The notes: a model not told the origin generated them from the letters alone. A DNA stretch of 64,000 nt from Alkalimonas cellulosilytica (GCF_036325985.1 NZ_JAUHLI010000001.1:310001-374000), one strand, 5' to 3'; shown: positions 50,774 through 60,270, counted from the first letter of the stretch. Translations and numbers: made by a program.

Positions 50774-52852
50774 CTAAGCGCGATTGACGCTGGGGCCTGC
50801 CACTTCAGTGCACTTGAGCTGTTGCAGCGTCAGTGGTTGGTTTTTCTCCACGTCAAAGCTTGCCATAATGTCCGTTAAGGGTACGTGAAGGCCGGTAACG
50901 CCGCAAGCCTGATTCCGGCCTTTGGATTTACCGGCATAGAGGGCTAGATCAGCCAATTGCAAAGCTTTTTCCCAATTAAGTTGCTCTTCCGGAATATCGT
51001 CAAAGGGCAGGGTAATAAAGCCGGCGGTGGCGGTAACAACGATAGGCTGTCCGTTGACGGTAAAGGGCTTTTCAGCCAGCAAATACAAGGTTCGCTCGAC
51101 CAGAGTGGTTAAATCTTTTGGTCTGATGCGATGCAAATACAACAGAAACTCTTCACCACCCCAGCGGATGGCCTGATCGTGTTGGCGCAGGGACTGGGTC
51201 AGGCGTTTAGCCACTTCGATCAGGATCTCGTCACCGGCAGCATGGCCATGCTGATCATTAATTTGTTTGAAAAAGTCGATATCCAGCAAAATCAAAGCAT
51301 CGCGCTCTTCGCCATGATGGCGGTGCTCTTTGTGTTGCCAACGTTTAGCCATGCGCTGTTGAAAGGAGCGACGATTAAAAAGGCCGGTCAGCGGGTCGCG
51401 CAGCGATTGAAACTCGAGTTGCTTGTTCGCTTCTTTAAGCCGCCGGTTAACATGGCGTACCTTGCGGTACAGTTGCCACATCAAAATGCCCGCCAGAGCC
51501 GTCGCAAAAGCAGCCAGTAAAATCAGCCGGTTTTGCAGTTGTTTGTTCTCTATGGTGCGCTCCTGCAGAGCATTGGCCTGTTCCAGCCGTTGAATATGAT
51601 GCGCTTGCTCCCGCGCCTGATAACGTTGCTGCATTTCAGCCAGGATGCGCTCACGATCAGCCTGGAACAGTTCTTTATTTAATTCCCGTTGCTCACGCAA
51701 AATAGCCGCCTCTTCGACATGATAACCTGCATGGTTCAACGCTTTGGCAAACTCGGTCAGGAAGCGCTCTAAGTCGGAGCGACGACCATGTTCACGGTAA
51801 TACTCGATGCTGCTACGCATCTGCTGCAAGCCATGATCGTAATTGCCCTGCATCACCTGAATGTAACCAAGATTCAGTCTGATCAGTTGTTGGGTATACT
51901 CATCTTCCAACTGCAGGGCAAGTTCATTCGCTTGTTGCAGAGGCTCAATCGCCTGGTCATAGTGATGCAGCAGAATATGCGAGGCGCCGATATTATTCAG
52001 GCTAAGCAGCGCAATCCCTTGATAGCCAAACTGCTGTGCTTGTTTCAGTGCCCGGTAATGCGTTTGAATGGATGCTTCGTGCTGACCCAGCTCACCTTCG
52101 ATGTAGCCTTTGGTTAAATAGTATTCAGCCAGATGATCCTTGATGCTATCTGGCATGCCCTCAATAGCCAGGTTTATCAGCTCCAGAGCCTGCTCAAGAT
52201 TTTGCATATCTGCATACAATTGGGCCAGTTGGCTTTGTAAAAATGTGCGTCTGATGTCGGTACGCCCATCGTCGGTTTCAAGCACGGCTTCCATCGCTGC
52301 ATGTAAATGTTTGCTGGCCTGCTCAAACTGATTGTCTCTGATATAAATTCGTCCTAAAAGATTGTTGGCGTAATAACGAATACGGGGTTGTTTCACTGCA
52401 TCCAGATAGGACTCCAACTCGACGATGGTTTGGTAGGCTTCATTCATCTTTCCCTGAGTTACCAGCACTTCCACTTTGGTAGCCAGAGCTTCACCCATCA
52501 CATCCGGGCTTGGGTGTTGTCGGGCGAACGTGATGAGTTGCTCAAGGGCATCGGTTAACTTGGCTTCATCGTCGCCGTATAAAAAGTTAAAAACTCTCAT
52601 AGCATGAAAGCGGGTGACTGAGGTGGGAGCGGTACCAGGCTGTATCAGCTGCTCCATAGCCTTGAGCTGAAGTGACGATGCTTCAGGGTCTTGCCCCAGG
52701 CTGTTTAAGTACTCATCCAACTGTTGCTCAAGCTGTGGATCGGTTTCTATCGAAAAGGCCTGTGGCGTTAACAGCACACAGCAAAATGCTGCACTCAACC
52801 AAAGCAAGAAAACAGGGAGTGGTGGTCGGGCTGTACGAAGAAAAAAAATCAT
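50774..52852 (-). CDS. TPR-repeat diguanylate cyclase (GGDEF)
   Basis: A 692-residue signalling protein. The signal peptide (about 10-35) is followed by a periplasmic TPR array (about 40-400; repeats such as ALKQAQQFGYQGIALLSLNNIGASHILLHH and the next YDQAIEPLQQANELA), a coiled coil (about 400-455) and one TM (LILLAAFATALAGILMWQLY). A GGDEF domain (about 510-670) follows with DPLTGLFNRRSF, LLDIDFFKQIND and the active RWGGEEFLL. It should synthesise c-di-GMP in response to a periplasmic protein or peptide cue. The start at 52852 has CAGGAAC at good spacing; a 13-residue upstream extension is not used. Confidence 0.9.
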   Translation of the reverse strand: MIFFLRTARPPLPVFLLWLSAAFCCVLLTPQAFSIETDPQLEQQLDEYLNSLGQDPEASSLQLKAMEQLIQPGTAPTSVTRFHAMRVFNFLYGDDEAKLTDALEQLITFARQHPSPDVMGEALATKVEVLVTQGKMNEAYQTIVELESYLDAVKQPRIRYYANNLLGRIYIRDNQFEQASKHLHAAMEAVLETDDGRTDIRRTFLQSQLAQLYADMQNLEQALELINLAIEGMPDSIKDHLAEYYLTKGYIEGELGQHEASIQTHYRALKQAQQFGYQGIALLSLNNIGASHILLHHYDQAIEPLQQANELALQLEDEYTQQLIRLNLGYIQVMQGNYDHGLQQMRSSIEYYREHGRRSDLERFLTEFAKALNHAGYHVEEAAILREQRELNKELFQADRERILAEMQQRYQAREQAHHIQRLEQANALQERTIENKQLQNRLILLAAFATALAGILMWQLYRKVRHVNRRLKEANKQLEFQSLRDPLTGLFNRRSFQQRMAKRWQHKEHRHHGEERDALILLDIDFFKQINDQHGHAAGDEILIEVAKRLTQSLRQHDQAIRWGGEEFLLYLHRIRPKDLTTLVERTLYLLAEKPFTVNGQPIVVTATAGFITLPFDDIPEEQLNWEKALQLADLALYAGKSKGRNQACGVTGLHVPLTDIMASFDVEKNQPLTLQQLKCTEVAGPSVNRA

Positions 52853-53116
52853 AGCGTTCCTGAATGAGCATCGACACTTTAAAAGTAGCAAGTATCGATT
52901 AGAAAGCCAATTGCTTTATTTATCAACAGTTTTTTTAGTTGATACTCATTTAGTGGTTTCGGATCAAGGAGGGAAACCCTACCCTGGTGATCGCTTAACG
53001 CCAGCAACCAAAGACAAGGGCTTCTTCTACGATATTTACTGTGTTGAGGCGATTGCAATGCAGCTACCAACAGGCATACTAAGCGATAATCTTTGCTCGA
53101 AAGGACATGCTGTATT

Positions 53117-54349
53117 ATGGGTTCCTGGTTCCGGCTTGGCCCTGCCACTCTGGTAGCGGCTGCTTTTATTGGCCCTGGTACGGTGGTGACAGCCTCTTTG
53201 GCTGGCGCTAATTATGGTTATGCTTTGCTATGGGCCTTGCTGTTTTCTGTACTGGCCACCATGATTTTGCAGGAAATGGCAGCGCGCCTTGGCATTGTGA
53301 CAGGCATGGGGCTTGGCGAGAATTTGCGACAGCTGGTCAGCCAGCCGCTGCTTAAGTTTCTGTTGTTTGCATTGGTAGTCGCTGCTGTTGTTATTGGCAA
53401 TAGCGCCTATCAGGGAGGCAACATTACCGGTGCCAGTCTTGGTGCTGAGGCGATTTGGGGGGATGCTCAGCTTATCCGTACCATCCGGGCTTATACCGGT
53501 TTAAATCCTTGGGCTTTGCTGATTGGTGTTATGGCGATTTTAGTGCTTTGGCGCGGGAGTTACCAACTGATAGAGCGCTGCCTGATTGGCTTGGTGCTGC
53601 TGATGAGCCTGGCGTTTGTCAGTACCATGTTGCTGACCCGGCCAGATTTTTCTGCTATGGTGCAAGGCCTGCTCTGGCCAACGATTCCCACCGGTGCCAC
53701 CTTAACGGTCATTGCTCTGATAGGGACTACGGTAGTGCCGTATTCTTTGTTTTTGCATGCAGCCAGCTCCGCCAGTAAATGGCAGCAAGCTCCGGACAAA
53801 GCAAAAGCACTGCAGCAATCCAATGCGGATATACGCACCTCCATTCCGCTTGGCGGGCTTATTTCGGTGGCGGTGGTATCAACCGCTGCGACGGCTTATT
53901 TTGGCAGCGGCCTGGCCATTGAAAATGCTGCGGATTTGGCGGTATCGCTGGAGCCTCTGTTTGGCCGGTTAGCAACCTACCTGATGGCACTAGGCTTGCT
54001 TGCAGCAGGTTTGTCGTCGGCCGTAACCGCTCCGTTAGCGGCAGCTTATGCGTTGCGTGGTATTTTGCAACTATCGAATCAGCACTTTCGACTTACCTGG
54101 TTTACCATTATTTTGATTGGTGTGGTGGTGTCTTCGTTGGGGCTGCGACCTGTCTCTGTGATTTGGTTTGCTCAGGTGGCCAATGGCATTTTACTGCCTG
54201 TGATTACCTTATGTTTGCTGGCGGTGATGAATACAACACGACTTGGTCAATACCGCAATAATTGGCGACAAAATAGCATGGGTGCGGTGGTTTTTTTGAT
54301 CAGCTTACTGTTAAGTGGCCGCAGTTTATGGCTTGCTTTTTCCAGTTGA
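53117..54349 (+). CDS. Nramp-like divalent metal transporter with altered binding motifs
   Basis: A 410-residue inner-membrane protein with about eleven TM helices and the overall MntH/Nramp pattern (AGANYGYALLWALLFSVLATMILQEMAARLGIVTG). The TM1 DPGN motif of true Nramp metal sites is GPGT here (residues 19-22), and the TM6 MPH is VPY (about residue 205, VVPYSLFLHAA). The metal-binding Asp, Asn and Met are thus absent, so transport of Mn(II) or Fe(II) by the classic mechanism is doubtful; another substrate is likely. The start at 53117 follows AAGGAC, and an upstream in-frame extension is not used. The preceding 52853-53116 (264 bases) contains nothing else I can support. Confidence 0.85.
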   Translation: MGSWFRLGPATLVAAAFIGPGTVVTASLAGANYGYALLWALLFSVLATMILQEMAARLGIVTGMGLGENLRQLVSQPLLKFLLFALVVAAVVIGNSAYQGGNITGASLGAEAIWGDAQLIRTIRAYTGLNPWALLIGVMAILVLWRGSYQLIERCLIGLVLLMSLAFVSTMLLTRPDFSAMVQGLLWPTIPTGATLTVIALIGTTVVPYSLFLHAASSASKWQQAPDKAKALQQSNADIRTSIPLGGLISVAVVSTAATAYFGSGLAIENAADLAVSLEPLFGRLATYLMALGLLAAGLSSAVTAPLAAAYALRGILQLSNQHFRLTWFTIILIGVVVSSLGLRPVSVIWFAQVANGILLPVITLCLLAVMNTTRLGQYRNNWRQNSMGAVVFLISLLLSGRSLWLAFSS

Positions 54350-54392
54350 TTGGGATGCATGGTTCATACCTTTTGTTAAAGGAGATCACTCC

Positions 54393-54671
54393 ATGAGTTG
54401 GATAGATTGGGTTGGGATGATACCTGCCATTATTTTCCCGGTGGCTACTCTGGTGCAGGTAGTGCATTTGCTGCGGGTGAAAAATGCGGCTGGTGTGTCA
54501 GCCCTTAGCTGGAGCGCCTTTGCTGTGGGCAATCTGGCGCTTTATGTGTATACCGAAAAATATCTCGAGTGGCAGGCGCTGCTGGGCTTGTTGGGTACGG
54601 CTTTGTTGCAAGTCTATTTAATTGCGCTGATCCTGCATTATCAGCGCCAGGCAGCCAAAATCGCTGGTTAA
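54393..54671 (+). CDS. SemiSWEET/PQ-loop-like small membrane protein
   Basis: A 92-residue protein with three TM helices (about 5-25, 38-58, 64-84), as in bacterial SemiSWEET half transporters (PQ-loop family), which dimerise to move sugars. VATLVQVVHLLRVKNAAGVSALSW is the family-like first repeat, although the classic PQ dipeptide is TLVQ here. A strong GGAG ribosome site fixes the start. It follows the Nramp-like gene by 43 bases. Its TAA stop overlaps the stop of the convergent RraB-like gene in a TTAA. Confidence 0.7.
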   Translation: MSWIDWVGMIPAIIFPVATLVQVVHLLRVKNAAGVSALSWSAFAVGNLALYVYTEKYLEWQALLGLLGTALLQVYLIALILHYQRQAAKIAG

Positions 54672-55006
54672 GTCGTTTCTTCAGGTTCTTGTACGCCCCA
54701 GCCATCGTATTTACCACCAAACTTTTTGGCCAAAGCCTCCAGCTCGGTTTCAAAGTCGGTAATCGCCTGGTAGCTGAGCGCTAGCTCCTGGGTCACCTTT
54801 AGCTCCCACTGACCGGCATTGTCCAGTGCCAGGCTTAGTGTGGCTTCGGAGTACTGTGCTGAAAAAGCGGGCTGTGCAGCTTCTGCTTTTTCCTGGCGTT
54901 TAAAAAATACATAAAAATCAAGTTCAGTCTTTTGTTCAAGTGCAAAGCCGGCTTCAAGCAGGAGTTGCAACATATCGCCATTGGCATCATCTGGAAATTG
55001 CGTCAT
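54668..55006 (-). CDS. RraB-like protein (ribonuclease E inhibitor family)
   Basis: A 112-residue acidic soluble protein. The C-terminal half, ITDFETELEALAKKFGGKYDGWGVQ, matches the RraB/DUF1260 end (AEKFDVEYDGWG in E. coli), and the early segment LLEAGFALEQKTELDFYVFF fits the family. RraB binds RNase E and modulates mRNA decay; single-domain relatives are common, and this one may be a paralogue. The AGGATC ribosome site supports the start at 55006; upstream in-frame codons overlap the cytochrome gene start and are not used. Confidence 0.75.
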   Translation of the reverse strand: MTQFPDDANGDMLQLLLEAGFALEQKTELDFYVFFKRQEKAEAAQPAFSAQYSEATLSLALDNAGQWELKVTQELALSYQAITDFETELEALAKKFGGKYDGWGVQEPEETT

Positions 55007-55111
55007 AAATGGATCCTGATGGTTTTTTTGTGAGTATACCAGTTTCGTTCTGGCTAGGCTCGCGGGAAGTGACATGGTAGGATCTTGTGGTGATTTTTTT
55101 GGAGGAACACC

Positions 55112-55522
55112 ATGAAACAAAGCACTGCGGTATTGCTAGTGGCTCTGGTCGGTTGGAGTGGTCAGCTGTATGGTTATACCGCGCAGACAGATAGCCTGGA
55201 AGTCATCATGAAAACCTTCTCATTTCAGTATCGCCAGGCGGTAGAGGCGAACTCGACCGAGCAACGTCTGGTGCACGTGCGCCATATGCAACAGGGCATT
55301 GCTGCGGCTCAGCAAGCGCCGATGCGTGATGATCTGGCCGAGCAGTTTATTGAGGGTTTTCAGCGGGTGGCCGCTAAGCTGGATGGGATTGAGCAGGCTC
55401 TGCTGAGTGGTGAGCTGGCTCAGGCCGAACAAAAGCTGCAACAAATCGATCGCTTGCGGGTGGAGTACCACCGGTTGCGTAAACGCAGCTTCTGGCAATG
55501 GTTGTTTGGGGATCGCTCCTGA
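55112..55522 (+). CDS. Cytochrome b562-like periplasmic protein
   Basis: A 136-residue protein with a signal peptide (about 1-22) and a four-helix bundle. Both axial heme ligands of cytochrome b562 can be placed: M33 in SLEVIMKTF and H120 in VEYHRLRKR; the helix-four Arg after the His is also present. The helix 3/4 text (EGFQRVAAKLDGIEQALLSGELAQAEQKLQQID) aligns well with the family. A Trp-rich tail SFWQWLFGDRS after helix four is not usual. It could be a soluble electron carrier or a heme-free CpxP-like relative. The ribosome site is GGAGG. Confidence 0.75.
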   Translation: MKQSTAVLLVALVGWSGQLYGYTAQTDSLEVIMKTFSFQYRQAVEANSTEQRLVHVRHMQQGIAAAQQAPMRDDLAEQFIEGFQRVAAKLDGIEQALLSGELAQAEQKLQQIDRLRVEYHRLRKRSFWQWLFGDRS

Positions 55523-55574
55523 ATCTAGTGAGCTGTATTGATAAGACGATTTTTCTAGCCGGAGTAATGTCACC

Positions 55575-56180
55575 ATGCGGATGCTAAACGGCTCGTTACG
55601 GGCTGACATAGATGTAGTTGCTTTTGATCTCGATGGAACCTTGGTTGATAGCCCGCTTGATTTTGCCGCTATTCGTCAGGAGCTTGGGTGGCCCGATGCG
55701 AGTGATTTGTTGCAGTCTCTGGCGTTATTGCCGGATGAGCGCAGTCGTCAATACGCTTTGGATGTGATTCATCGGCATGAGATGGATGCAGCTGAGCGAT
55801 CCATTGTGCTACCCGGCGTGCTCGATTGTCTGAGTCAGCTCCATGCCGCGGCGATCCCTACCGCCATTTTAACCCGCAATATGCGGGCTGCCACTCAGCG
55901 GATGATCCAGAAGTTACACATCCCCATTTCATTGATTTTAACCCGTGAGGACTGTGCTGCTAAACCCGATCCTGAAGGCTTGCATCGAATTGCTGCGCAC
56001 TATGGTGCTGGCGTCAATCGCTTACTGTATGTAGGGGATTACCATTTTGATTTAACCACGGCTGCAAATGCCGGTGCTCAATCTTGTTTGTTGCTAAATA
56101 CAACGAATCATCAGTTTGCTGCCAAGGCGGATTGGGTTATTGCCGACTACCCCCAATTGGCCAGAGCTCTGACAAGTTAA
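55575..56180 (+). CDS. HAD-superfamily phosphatase (Gph-like)
   Basis: A 201-residue hydrolase of subfamily IA. Motif I DLDGTLVDSP (D18, D20), motif II ILTRNM, motif III Lys in CAAKPDPEGL and motif IV GDYHFDLTTA are complete. The cap lies between motifs I and II and is small. It may be a phosphoglycolate or sugar-phosphate phosphatase; the substrate cannot be decided. A GGAG lies ten bases before the ATG at 55575; an earlier ATG hits a stop. It lies 52 bases after the cytochrome gene. Confidence 0.9.
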   Translation: MRMLNGSLRADIDVVAFDLDGTLVDSPLDFAAIRQELGWPDASDLLQSLALLPDERSRQYALDVIHRHEMDAAERSIVLPGVLDCLSQLHAAAIPTAILTRNMRAATQRMIQKLHIPISLILTREDCAAKPDPEGLHRIAAHYGAGVNRLLYVGDYHFDLTTAANAGAQSCLLLNTTNHQFAAKADWVIADYPQLARALTS

Positions 56181-56243
56181 GCTTGTACTTAGGCTGCTGA
56201 TGTCCGTATAGTAGGCTTGGATAATACAACAGCAGAGGTCGTT

Positions 56244-57281
56244 TTGATTGCCCGAATGCAGCAAGACTTTCATTTGGCGATGCTAAGCCTGGTCGGGTTC
56301 ATGGTGCTGGTTTGCGTAACGCCTTATGCCATCTACCGTTACTGGGATGGCAGCTACTTGATTGCAGTGGTGGACAGTATTTTGGTGCTATTTACCCTGA
56401 TGGCAGTGGCCTATGCCTGGTTGACGGGAAATACCAAAGCGGCCGGCTTTTTTGTCGCCTGCATGTTTTGCGCTGGTGTGGTGATTGTGGTCTATGGCCT
56501 GGGGCCGGTTGGCTTATTCTGGACCTATCCTTTTATTGTGTTTATTTTCTTTTTGGTGCCGCCATTACGCGCTTTGCTGCTGTTGCTGCTGGTGCTGGTT
56601 ACCTTGTTGCTGTTTGCTGTTATTTTCCCAGGCCAGGTGTTTGTCGATGGCTTTCAGTTGGTTTCCTTTGTAGTGACTACTGCGGTAACAAGCTTTTTTT
56701 CCTACGTATTCGCTTATCGGATGTTGGTGCAGCGGCGACAACTCCAGTCGATGGCGGCCCAAGACGCATTAACCGGAGCAGCCAATCGGCGTCAGTTGGA
56801 TCAGGCGCTGGAATTTGCTGCCGGGCCAGGTCGGCGCAGTCGGCAAAAAGATATCGCGATGCTGTTGTTTGATTTGGACTATTTTAAGCAAATTAATGAC
56901 AGTGAAGGGCATCAGGCTGGGGATGCGATTTTGGTGGAGTTGGTGCAACTACTGCACAAACATACCCGTATTAGCGATCAGGTTTATCGCTTCGGTGGCG
57001 AGGAGTTTGTGGTGCTGTTGGAGGATATAACGCCAGAAGAGGCGCAGCTGGTGGCAGAAAAACTGCGCGCTGTGATAGCGGAAGAATTACACAGCACCCA
57101 GCGTGCGGTGAGTGCTTCTGTCGGCGTAGCCATACTGGCAGCAGGAGAAAGCTGGGAACAGTGGTTGGCCCGGGCAGATGCTGCTTTGTACCAGGCAAAA
57201 ACAGGTGGTCGTAATCAGGTGGTTATGGCAGCGGGCATCCCTGTTGCAAATAAGGCATCAATACCGGCTCCATGCTCTTAA
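56244..57281 (+). CDS. Membrane diguanylate cyclase (GGDEF)
   Basis: A 345-residue protein with six TM helices (about 12-170) forming a MASE-like membrane sensor, then a GGDEF domain (about 185-340) with DALTGAANRRQLDQAL, LLFDLDYFKQINDSEGH and the active RFGGEEFVVLLEDI. It synthesises c-di-GMP; no EAL domain is present. The start is taken as TTG at 56244, five bases after an AGAGGT ribosome site; the next ATG at 56256 is too far from it. The 3' end overlaps the end of the convergent penicillin-binding protein gene by 59 bases. Confidence 0.88.
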   Translation: MIARMQQDFHLAMLSLVGFMVLVCVTPYAIYRYWDGSYLIAVVDSILVLFTLMAVAYAWLTGNTKAAGFFVACMFCAGVVIVVYGLGPVGLFWTYPFIVFIFFLVPPLRALLLLLLVLVTLLLFAVIFPGQVFVDGFQLVSFVVTTAVTSFFSYVFAYRMLVQRRQLQSMAAQDALTGAANRRQLDQALEFAAGPGRRSRQKDIAMLLFDLDYFKQINDSEGHQAGDAILVELVQLLHKHTRISDQVYRFGGEEFVVLLEDITPEEAQLVAEKLRAVIAEELHSTQRAVSASVGVAILAAGESWEQWLARADAALYQAKTGGRNQVVMAAGIPVANKASIPAPCS

Positions 57282-60270
57282 GCACCTGCACCGGCAGTGC
57301 AGAGGTAAAGCGCAATTGCTCGGCCTGTGCACCGGCGGCGTAAGCCGTTAAGGTGCCAAAGTAATCTGAGCCCAGGTAAAACACCAGGGTAGCGGTCCGG
57401 TTCAGGCTGCGCTGATCGATACGGTTGCCCCGGCTATTCACTGTAGTAATCCGGTTATCTCCGGTACCGGTTTTACCTCCTGTTGGTCCCAACGGCAGGT
57501 AACTGCCTTGCAACCGCCTGCCTGTACCGTTTTGTACGACCTGATGCAACACCTGGCGCAATACCGCTGCGACCTCGGGCTCCATCACCCGGATCCCTTG
57601 CTGCTGACCTTGCTGCCAGCGGGTGTGATAAGGAGTGCCTTCTCCGAGCAAAATTTCCTGCAGTGGCTGGCTGGGGTAACGGATACCATCATTCATAATA
57701 ATCGCCATCAGCTCTGCCAGTGCGGCAGGGCGGTCCCCCGAGCTGCCAAGCGCTGTGGCCAGTGAGGGAACCAGGTGATCAAAAGGATAGCCCAACTGCT
57801 GCCAACGGTAATGCAAATCCCAGAATGCCTCGATTTCCAGCATGATGCTAATTCGATTATCCCGGGCGCTGCGGTGACGGGTACGGAATAACCACTGATA
57901 CACCTCTTGCCGTTCTTTCGCACTCATCGACAAGACTTCTGGCCAGCTGAGGTCGGGGTGGTGGTGCAATACGCCAACCAGCCAAAGCTCAAGGGGATGC
58001 ACTCTGGCGTGATAAGCGTGATCAGGCAGGCTAAGCTGACGGCCGGAGAAACTTCGATGCCAACGCTGCAGTTGATTGCTGCTGATTCCACCGCTCGACT
58101 CTCTGGCCAGAAAGTCGTCCAATTGTTGTAGGCTGGCATCTGGGTGCAGCCACAAGTAAATGGCAGCCAGCCGATCAGCTCGTTGCCGGGATGTTTGCAG
58201 CAACAATTGCAAGCGTTGGCTGTTATCCTGCTGCCGGTGTTTTCGCCAGAATTGCTGTAGGTAGCTGGCTCCTTCCCGATCCGCAAAACTGCTCAGGTAG
58301 TTGGAGCGGCGAGCGCCATCGTCATCGGCCAGCAGTTGCTGCCCCTGGGTATCTTTGTGGTAAATGCTGTAATTGATTACGTCACGAAGTAAGCGGACAA
58401 AGGGTAGATTAATGGACTCTTGGGTTGCTTCCAGCAAACTAGGGGTGCGGTTGTTGTCTTCGGCCATAAAATTACCAAAGCTATGCAGGCCGCCACCGGT
58501 AAAAAAACTTTCCGCCGGGTTGGCACTGTAACGCCGATCCAGTGCCAACTGCAGCAACTGTGGCAAGTCCTGATCCGGTGAAAGTAACAGTTGGTCGATC
58601 ACCCAACGACTGATGTGATCCTGAGGTGCAATATCCAGCAGTTGCAGCTCAGTCGCCGACTCACCGGCATAGCGCTGATACAACTCGGCCACTATTTCCA
58701 GATAACTCACCAGAACCCGTAACTTCGCGGTTGAGCCAAGCTCCAATTTGCTCTGGCTGTTTAAATCAAAAGCTGCGGTGGAGGTATCGGTCTGCACCCT
58801 TAGCTGATAACCATTCTGCTTGCGTTGATACAACACAAAACTGTATTCCACTCTACCCGGCTGCTCAGCATTGAGCAGCCGGTGGCCTACCAGTCCCCGG
58901 GCTGAAGCGACCTCCGGATTACGAAGTTGTTGTAAGAACTGTCCCACTTGTTGCTGCATGCCCAGATGCAAACTGCTGGTGATCTGAAGATCAAGCCGAT
59001 CACTATCGTAGGGGCGAAGCTGTAGCAGTTGGTCCAGCTGCTGACGCACCAGATGGCTGGCTTTATGATCCTGGTTTAAATGCCTGCTTTGCCAGGGATG
59101 GGGGGAGACCTGCAGGGGAGTGTTCAGTGCTAAGGTGACCAGCTCATACTCCAGCAGTTGCTCTTCTGCCAGCAGCTGCAGGTACAAATCCGTTAGTTGA
59201 TTCAAGGATGCATGCCCTTGCAGCAAATAAAACGATGGACGGCGCTGGGCAATCATCAGCGCCAGCACCTGTTTTAAAGCGATGGCGGTTTCTTCGGTGG
59301 TTGCAAGCTCGCTTAACAACAGACTGGTACGATGATAGTCGGCACCAAACCAGGCCCAAAGCCCATCAGCAATACCATGGACTTCACCAAAGCCAGGTGC
59401 TGCCGCCAGTGGCACCGTATTGATGTAATGCAGCAGTAGCTGGTTTCGATGAGCTGTGGTGACCGGAGAGCTCTGATAAGCCCGCACACTGCCGGACAGC
59501 ATTTGGCGAAACTTATCGGTGAAGCCATGGGTACGTCCGGCAGGGGAGTGCCGGTATTTTTCCAACTGAGTTGCCAGGGTGCTACCACCTCCAGCGGCAT
59601 TGCCGTTACGACCAAGCCACTGCTGGCCCTGGCCAAGCATAGCAGAGCCCAAGCGGGGCCACTCAATCGCTGGATTATGAAAGGGGGATGGAGCGCTTAG
59701 AAGGCTTTTGTTTTCAATAAATGCCAACATTTGCGGCATAATTGCTGGCATTTGCAGCAGGCCGTCATATTGACGCTGCGGGTAGGCAAACTGGTAGATG
59801 GTATCAAGCTGACAATCCCTGATTTGTAAGCCAGTTTGCTGTTTTTCCTCGTAAGGTGGGAAAAAGCCCAGTTGGGTGTAACGCAGCAGCGCTGGTGAGA
59901 ATGCACGCTGCTCGGTGATACGAAACCCTTTTTCTGCCAGACTAGCCTGCCACTGAGGAGCCAGACTGTAACCACGCTGTTGGTTGTAAGGGCCTGAGGT
60001 TGGAAACTGGATGGCATTGGCCGGCCCCTGGGTCAGATGGCTGTTTAAGCTGCGACCAAGATAATGCAGCAGCTGTGCCTGATAAAAGCTGGTACGGATC
60101 TCCTGCCAAATCAGCCACGCGGCCAAAAACAGAGCCAATGGCAGTAACCAAGGCCAATAGCGACGTTTCGCGGTCGCTTTGGCTACCGACCGTTCTTCTG
60201 CTGCTGTGCTAAAGTCTTTGCGCTTTAGCAGGGGGGCTGAATCAAACTCGGGCTCGATCCGTGGTGTCAT
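57223..60270 (-). CDS. Atypical bifunctional transglycosylase/transpeptidase (class A PBP-like)
   Basis: A 1015-residue protein with a cytoplasmic basic N-terminus, one TM (WPWLLPLALFLAAWLIW) and a GT51 glycosyltransferase domain (about 150-400). Its motif I is E186-N (ENKSLL) where the family has ED, with a GGSTLATQLEK motif and a variant HYINTVPLAAAPGFGEVHGIADGLWAWFG. A long linker follows, then a transpeptidase domain with SxxK as S513-T-A-K516 and KTG at 933-935 (GGKTGTGDNR). It should act in peptidoglycan synthesis in the periplasm. It is larger than PBP1a/1b, and several GT positions are degenerate. It lies 24 bases after hemH on the same strand. Confidence 0.85.
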   Translation of the reverse strand: MTPRIEPEFDSAPLLKRKDFSTAAEERSVAKATAKRRYWPWLLPLALFLAAWLIWQEIRTSFYQAQLLHYLGRSLNSHLTQGPANAIQFPTSGPYNQQRGYSLAPQWQASLAEKGFRITEQRAFSPALLRYTQLGFFPPYEEKQQTGLQIRDCQLDTIYQFAYPQRQYDGLLQMPAIMPQMLAFIENKSLLSAPSPFHNPAIEWPRLGSAMLGQGQQWLGRNGNAAGGGSTLATQLEKYRHSPAGRTHGFTDKFRQMLSGSVRAYQSSPVTTAHRNQLLLHYINTVPLAAAPGFGEVHGIADGLWAWFGADYHRTSLLLSELATTEETAIALKQVLALMIAQRRPSFYLLQGHASLNQLTDLYLQLLAEEQLLEYELVTLALNTPLQVSPHPWQSRHLNQDHKASHLVRQQLDQLLQLRPYDSDRLDLQITSSLHLGMQQQVGQFLQQLRNPEVASARGLVGHRLLNAEQPGRVEYSFVLYQRKQNGYQLRVQTDTSTAAFDLNSQSKLELGSTAKLRVLVSYLEIVAELYQRYAGESATELQLLDIAPQDHISRWVIDQLLLSPDQDLPQLLQLALDRRYSANPAESFFTGGGLHSFGNFMAEDNNRTPSLLEATQESINLPFVRLLRDVINYSIYHKDTQGQQLLADDDGARRSNYLSSFADREGASYLQQFWRKHRQQDNSQRLQLLLQTSRQRADRLAAIYLWLHPDASLQQLDDFLARESSGGISSNQLQRWHRSFSGRQLSLPDHAYHARVHPLELWLVGVLHHHPDLSWPEVLSMSAKERQEVYQWLFRTRHRSARDNRISIMLEIEAFWDLHYRWQQLGYPFDHLVPSLATALGSSGDRPAALAELMAIIMNDGIRYPSQPLQEILLGEGTPYHTRWQQGQQQGIRVMEPEVAAVLRQVLHQVVQNGTGRRLQGSYLPLGPTGGKTGTGDNRITTVNSRGNRIDQRSLNRTATLVFYLGSDYFGTLTAYAAGAQAEQLRFTSALPVQVLKSMEPVLMPYLQQGCPLP

